The notes under the pieces are model-generated. The model ran no database searches. It was not told where the DNA came from and was given only the letters and a program-made list of their open reading frames with translations. 8,296 nt of DNA. It comes from DASQVO01 sp035640715 (lineage in GTDB: Bacteria > Actinomycetota > Actinomycetes > Streptosporangiales > Streptosporangiaceae). Shown here piece by piece: positions 6,209 through 8,296 of the stretch. Location of the stretch: the NCBI GenBank assembly GCA_035640715.1, contig DASQVO010000481.1, positions 1 through 8,296 of the forward strand, given 5' to 3'. Made by a program: the position numbers and the translations under genes. The number at the start of each line of letters is the position of its first letter. Within the stretch, counting starts at the first letter, position 1.

Positions 6209-6604
6209 ATGGGCGATACCAGCCTCAGTGAACCAGGGGATTCAGTCAGGCGGGACCGGCCCGCCGGAGCCGCCGGGCCGGGCGGGCCACCCGTGCCCGG
6301 CGAGCCATCTGGAGTGACCGGACTGCTGGACCGCGAGGATCAGCTCAGTGCCTTTGTCCGCGATGGCAGGATCATCGCGATGCCGGTCCGGTCGGCCAAG
6401 CGCCGCCTATTGCTCGATTGCGTCGCGCAGGCATTCGAGCCAGGGCTCCGCTACGCGGAAGCCGCGGTCGACGAGGTGCTCAAGGAGATCTGCGATGACC
6501 ACGCGGCTCTCCGCAGGTATCTCGTTGACGAGGGCTTCCTGTCCCGGCAGGCGGGGATGTACTGGCGCAGCGGCGGGACGGTCGACATCCAGCCCGGTAC
6601 CTGA
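6209..6604 (+). CDS. DUF2087 domain protein
   Basis: A 131-residue protein with a C-terminal DUF2087 domain (about 62-121), a short helical module often found in small transcriptional-regulator-like proteins and of unproven function. Typical features seen: an AKRRLLLD block at 63-70, FEPGLRYAEAAVDEVL at 77-91, and a DDHAALRRYLVDEGFL stretch at 96-111 followed by YWRSGG. The first 35 residues are low-complexity Pro/Gly-rich and not part of the domain. No Shine-Dalgarno precedes ATG 6209; an internal GTG at 6314-6316 just before the conserved part is an alternative start (97 residues). It is divergent from hisN with only 76 nt between starts at 6132 and 6209. Its 3' half overlaps the rsgA frame on the other strand. 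Confidence 0.8.
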   Translation: MGDTSLSEPGDSVRRDRPAGAAGPGGPPVPGEPSGVTGLLDREDQLSAFVRDGRIIAMPVRSAKRRLLLDCVAQAFEPGLRYAEAAVDEVLKEICDDHAALRRYLVDEGFLSRQAGMYWRSGGTVDIQPGT

Positions 6605-7651
6605 CGCGCCGGCCGTTCCCCGGGCTAACACCGCTTCGGCGCCCTCCAGGCTGCGCAGCAGGCGGCGCAGCGAGTCGAGCCTGGCCTCCGCGCCGTGGGC
6701 ACGGGCCCAGTCATCGAGCGCGCAGCCGTCGCTGCGGTGGTCACAGCCCGGCGGGCAGTCGCGGGTGCCCTCGGCCAGGTCGGGGAAGGCTGCCACCACG
6801 CGCTGCGGGGTTACGTGGCCTAGGCCGAAGCCGCGCAGGCCCGGCGTGTCGATGATCCAGCCGCCGCCGGGCAATCCGAGGGCGATGGCTGAGGACGATG
6901 TGTGCCGGCCGCGGCCCGTCACCGGGTTGACCGTCCCCACCGCCCGGCCCGCATTCGGGATCAGCGCATTGACAAGCGTGGACTTACCGACCCCCGACTG
7001 GCCGACGAGCACGCTGATGCGGTCGGCCAGGACCGCCCTCAGCTCGCTGAGCTGTGCCGCGGGCAGCGGGCGTCGGGTCACGAGGCACGGCAGGCCCAGC
7101 GGCTGATAGACCGCGAGCACGTCGCGGGGCGGGGCAAGATCGGCCTTTGTCAGGCAGAGCAGCGGAGTGATGCCGGCGTCGTATGCCGCGACCAGGCACC
7201 GGTCGATGAACCTGAGCCGGGGCGGTGGCTGGGCCAGTGCACAGACGATCACGAGCTGCTCGGCGTTGGCGACGATCACCCGCTCCACCGGGTCGGTGTC
7301 ATCAGCGGACCTGCGCAGCGCGGAGGTCCGGGGCCGGACCCGGACGATGCGCGCGAGCGTCCCCTCCGCGCCGGAGTAGTCGCCAGCCAGCGCCACCCTG
7401 TCACCGACGACGACGCTGCGGCGGCCGAGCTCACGGGCCTTCATGGCAATGATCGTCCGGCCGCCGGTCAGGCACCCGTACCTGCCCCGGTCGACGCTCG
7501 TGACAAATCCGTCCGCGGCGTCTTCATGGGCTGGGCGGCGCCGGGTGCGCGGTCGCGTACCCCTGCCTGGGCGCACCCGCACGTCGTCCTCGTCGAGGCC
7601 GACGTGGGCCAGGCGTCTGCTCAGGATCTCCGCTCCAGGGCATCGTCGCAT
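6407..7651 (-). CDS. rsgA: Ribosome small-subunit-dependent GTPase A
   Basis: Cytoplasmic circularly permuted GTPase that acts in late 30S subunit maturation. From ATG 7651 it has 414 residues. Order of motifs: an OB-fold N-terminal part (about 44-110), G4 TKAD at 168-171, G1 P-loop GQSGVGKST at 217-225, G2 Thr251 in GRGRHTS, G3 DTPG at 268-271, then a zinc finger Cys299, Cys303, His305, Cys310. The permuted order G4-G1-G3 is diagnostic. Family members end soon after the helix RLDSLRRLLRS (324-334). Here the frame runs on about 75 residues, and the last 65 are antisense to the DUF2087 gene, so a lost stop codon or a real convergent overlap is likely. It is divergent from SRAP, and no aroA precedes it. 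Confidence 0.93.
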   Translation of the reverse strand: MRRCPGAEILSRRLAHVGLDEDDVRVRPGRGTRPRTRRRPAHEDAADGFVTSVDRGRYGCLTGGRTIIAMKARELGRRSVVVGDRVALAGDYSGAEGTLARIVRVRPRTSALRRSADDTDPVERVIVANAEQLVIVCALAQPPPRLRFIDRCLVAAYDAGITPLLCLTKADLAPPRDVLAVYQPLGLPCLVTRRPLPAAQLSELRAVLADRISVLVGQSGVGKSTLVNALIPNAGRAVGTVNPVTGRGRHTSSSAIALGLPGGGWIIDTPGLRGFGLGHVTPQRVVAAFPDLAEGTRDCPPGCDHRSDGCALDDWARAHGAEARLDSLRRLLRSLEGAEAVLARGTAGASGTGLDVDRPAAAPVHPRLPGQEALVNEIPAESRVVIADLLEHLVDRGFRVAEPWLECLRDAIEQ

Positions 7652-7738
7652 CGCATACCGTGAGCGTATCGGCTTCTCAGCGGGTCATCAGCGGTCATCC
7701 AGCCCGCGTTCTTCCGGCCTGCGACCTCCTTCCGCGCC

Positions 7739-7766
7739 CCGGCTCTCCCGTCATGGCCAGAGCCGG
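7739..7766. repeat. 8-bp inverted repeat in the SRAP/rsgA intergenic region
   Basis: CCGGCTCT at 7739-7746 and AGAGCCGG at 7759-7766 are perfect inverted copies with a 12-nt spacer. It lies between the two divergent starts, so it could be an operator or a hairpin in the rsgA leader. Confidence 0.45.
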
Positions 7767-7790
7767 TTTGCGGGCCCTCATTCTGGTAAT

Positions 7791-7802
7791 GAACAGGGGT
7801 TC
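7791..7802. promoter_or_regulatory. LexA (SOS) box upstream of SRAP
   Basis: GAAC-AGGG-GTTC matches the actinobacterial LexA core GAAC-N4-GTTC exactly, and the palindrome extends one more pair in each direction twice (ATGAAC / GTTCAT, 7789-7804). It is 87 nt before the SRAP start and just upstream of a possible -35/-10 pair. The outer bases differ from the usual TC/GA flanks. Confidence 0.75.
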
Positions 7803-7806
7803 ATGG

Positions 7807-7834
7807 TTTGGGGGACAGCCATTGCGGTTATGAA
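7807..7834 (+). promoter_or_regulatory. Possible SRAP promoter
   Basis: TTTGGG at 7807-7812 and TATGAA at 7829-7834 are separated by 16 nt. The -10 is a fair match, the -35 weak. A LexA dimer on the adjacent box would sit against this promoter. Confidence 0.35.
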
Positions 7835-7888
7835 ATGGCTCATTCCATCTCCTTCGGGGGCGTCACCTTACGTACCGGGGATCAAGAC

Positions 7889-8296
7889 ATGTGCGGTCGA
7901 TTCGTTTCTGCGCGCCAGCGCCAGGAGCTCCTTGATGAGTTCCGCGTTGATCGCGACCATGTGACCGAGGACCTTGCTCCCGATTACAACGTGGCCCCCA
8001 CCGATCCCATCTACGCGGTGCTCACCCGCGCCGCCCATGCCGACGGCGAAGACGGCGGGCCGCCCCGGCGGGGGGACGGCGCGCCGGCCCGGCACGGCGA
8101 GGGCGGTGCCGGCGGCGGGCAGGCCGCCAGGGAGCTGCGCCTCGTGCGGTGGGGCCTGGTGCCCTCATGGGCGAAGGATCCGTCTGGCGGGGGACGCCTC
8201 ATCAACGCGCGGGCGGAGACCGTGGCCGTGAAGCCGTCGTTCAGGAGCGCCTTTGCCCGCCGGCGCTGCCTTATTCCCGCTGACGGCTACTACGAG
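7889..8296 (+). CDS. SOS response-associated peptidase (SRAP / HMCES / YedK), 5' part
   Basis: SRAP proteins form a thiazolidine link between Cys2 and abasic sites in single-stranded DNA, shielding them during replication and repair. The frame from ATG 7889 is open to the window end (136 codons). Seen: Cys2 directly after the initiator Met (MCGRFV), DYNVAPT at 32-38, RWGLVPSWAKD, INARAET with the catalytic Asn106, and RRCLIPADGYYE ending at the catalytic Glu136. Asn106 to Glu136 is 30 residues, the same spacing as Asn75 to Glu105 in the E. coli enzyme. About 31 extra Gly/Arg/Asp-rich residues lie between about 47 and 85 where E. coli YedK is compact. The start has GGGG about 8 nt upstream. 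The LexA box before it supports SOS control. The C-terminal part, including the catalytic His, is beyond the window. Confidence 0.93.
   Translation, partial: MCGRFVSARQRQELLDEFRVDRDHVTEDLAPDYNVAPTDPIYAVLTRAAHADGEDGGPPRRGDGAPARHGEGGAGGGQAARELRLVRWGLVPSWAKDPSGGGRLINARAETVAVKPSFRSAFARRRCLIPADGYYE

Larger units (their letters stand above)
7652..7888. other. Divergent intergenic region between rsgA and SRAP
   Basis: 237 nt hold the LexA box, the possible SRAP promoter and the 8-bp inverted repeat. On the minus strand an AGGAGG at 7730-7725 has no start codon at usable spacing; it may be left over from a lost gene. For rsgA only a weak TACGCT at 7668-7663 suggests a -10. Confidence 0.45.

Noticed and set aside
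7621..7698. 25-codon ORF overlapping the rsgA start in another frame
   Set aside because: No Shine-Dalgarno at usable spacing and no clear codon bias; probably chance.

Overview
The window comes from a high-GC Gram-positive actinobacterium. The real genes have strongly G/C-rich third codon positions, and GTG starts are common. The set SRAP, RsgA, HisN-type phosphatase and DUF2087 is typical actinobacterial core. A GAAC-N4-GTTC SOS box of the actinobacterial LexA type lies before the SRAP gene. I cannot name the genus.

Layout, left to right. (1) 1-335: the 5' part of a Pro/Gly/Arg-rich gene on the minus strand, running off the left edge. (2) 336-1637: about 1.3 kb with no convincing large gene. 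It holds an AT-richer patch with promoter-like hexamers and inverted repeats, a 26-bp tandem repeat with internal palindromes, and one possible 55-residue ORF with a good ribosome binding site. (3) 1638-2985, minus: a DUF1275 (YoaK-type) membrane protein whose reading frame is continuous with a broken piece of a VWA-like (DUF2201-type) protein. The piece lacks its metal-binding start and carries an apparent frameshift. (4) 3238-3351: two near-identical strong hairpins 66 bp apart, downstream of the next gene. (5) 3507-4592, minus: a short-chain dehydrogenase with a roughly 110-residue linker inserted in its Rossmann fold. (6) 4760-5209, minus: a two-CBS-domain protein. (7) 5350-6132, minus: histidinol-phosphatase (HisN), with a likely terminator after it. 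(8) 6209-6604, plus: a DUF2087 protein. (9) 6407-7651, minus: RsgA, whose frame overlaps the DUF2087 gene antisense by 198 bp. (10) 7889 to the right edge, plus: an SOS response-associated peptidase (SRAP/HMCES/YedK), cut by the window end at its catalytic Glu.

The right half combines ribosome maturation (RsgA), histidine biosynthesis (HisN) and abasic-site DNA protection (SRAP, probably LexA-controlled). In mycobacteria SRAP is divergent from an aroA-rsgA pair. Here SRAP faces rsgA directly and no aroA lies between them. The left half looks like an accessory, rearranged region with gene remnants and repeats.

I see no convincing new defence or mobile system. The best leads are the LexA box, the interrupted SDR fold, the paired hairpins, the VWA/DUF1275 junction and the antisense rsgA/DUF2087 overlap. 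Several proteins (SDR, SRAP, DUF1275, DUF2087) carry low-complexity insertions or tails.
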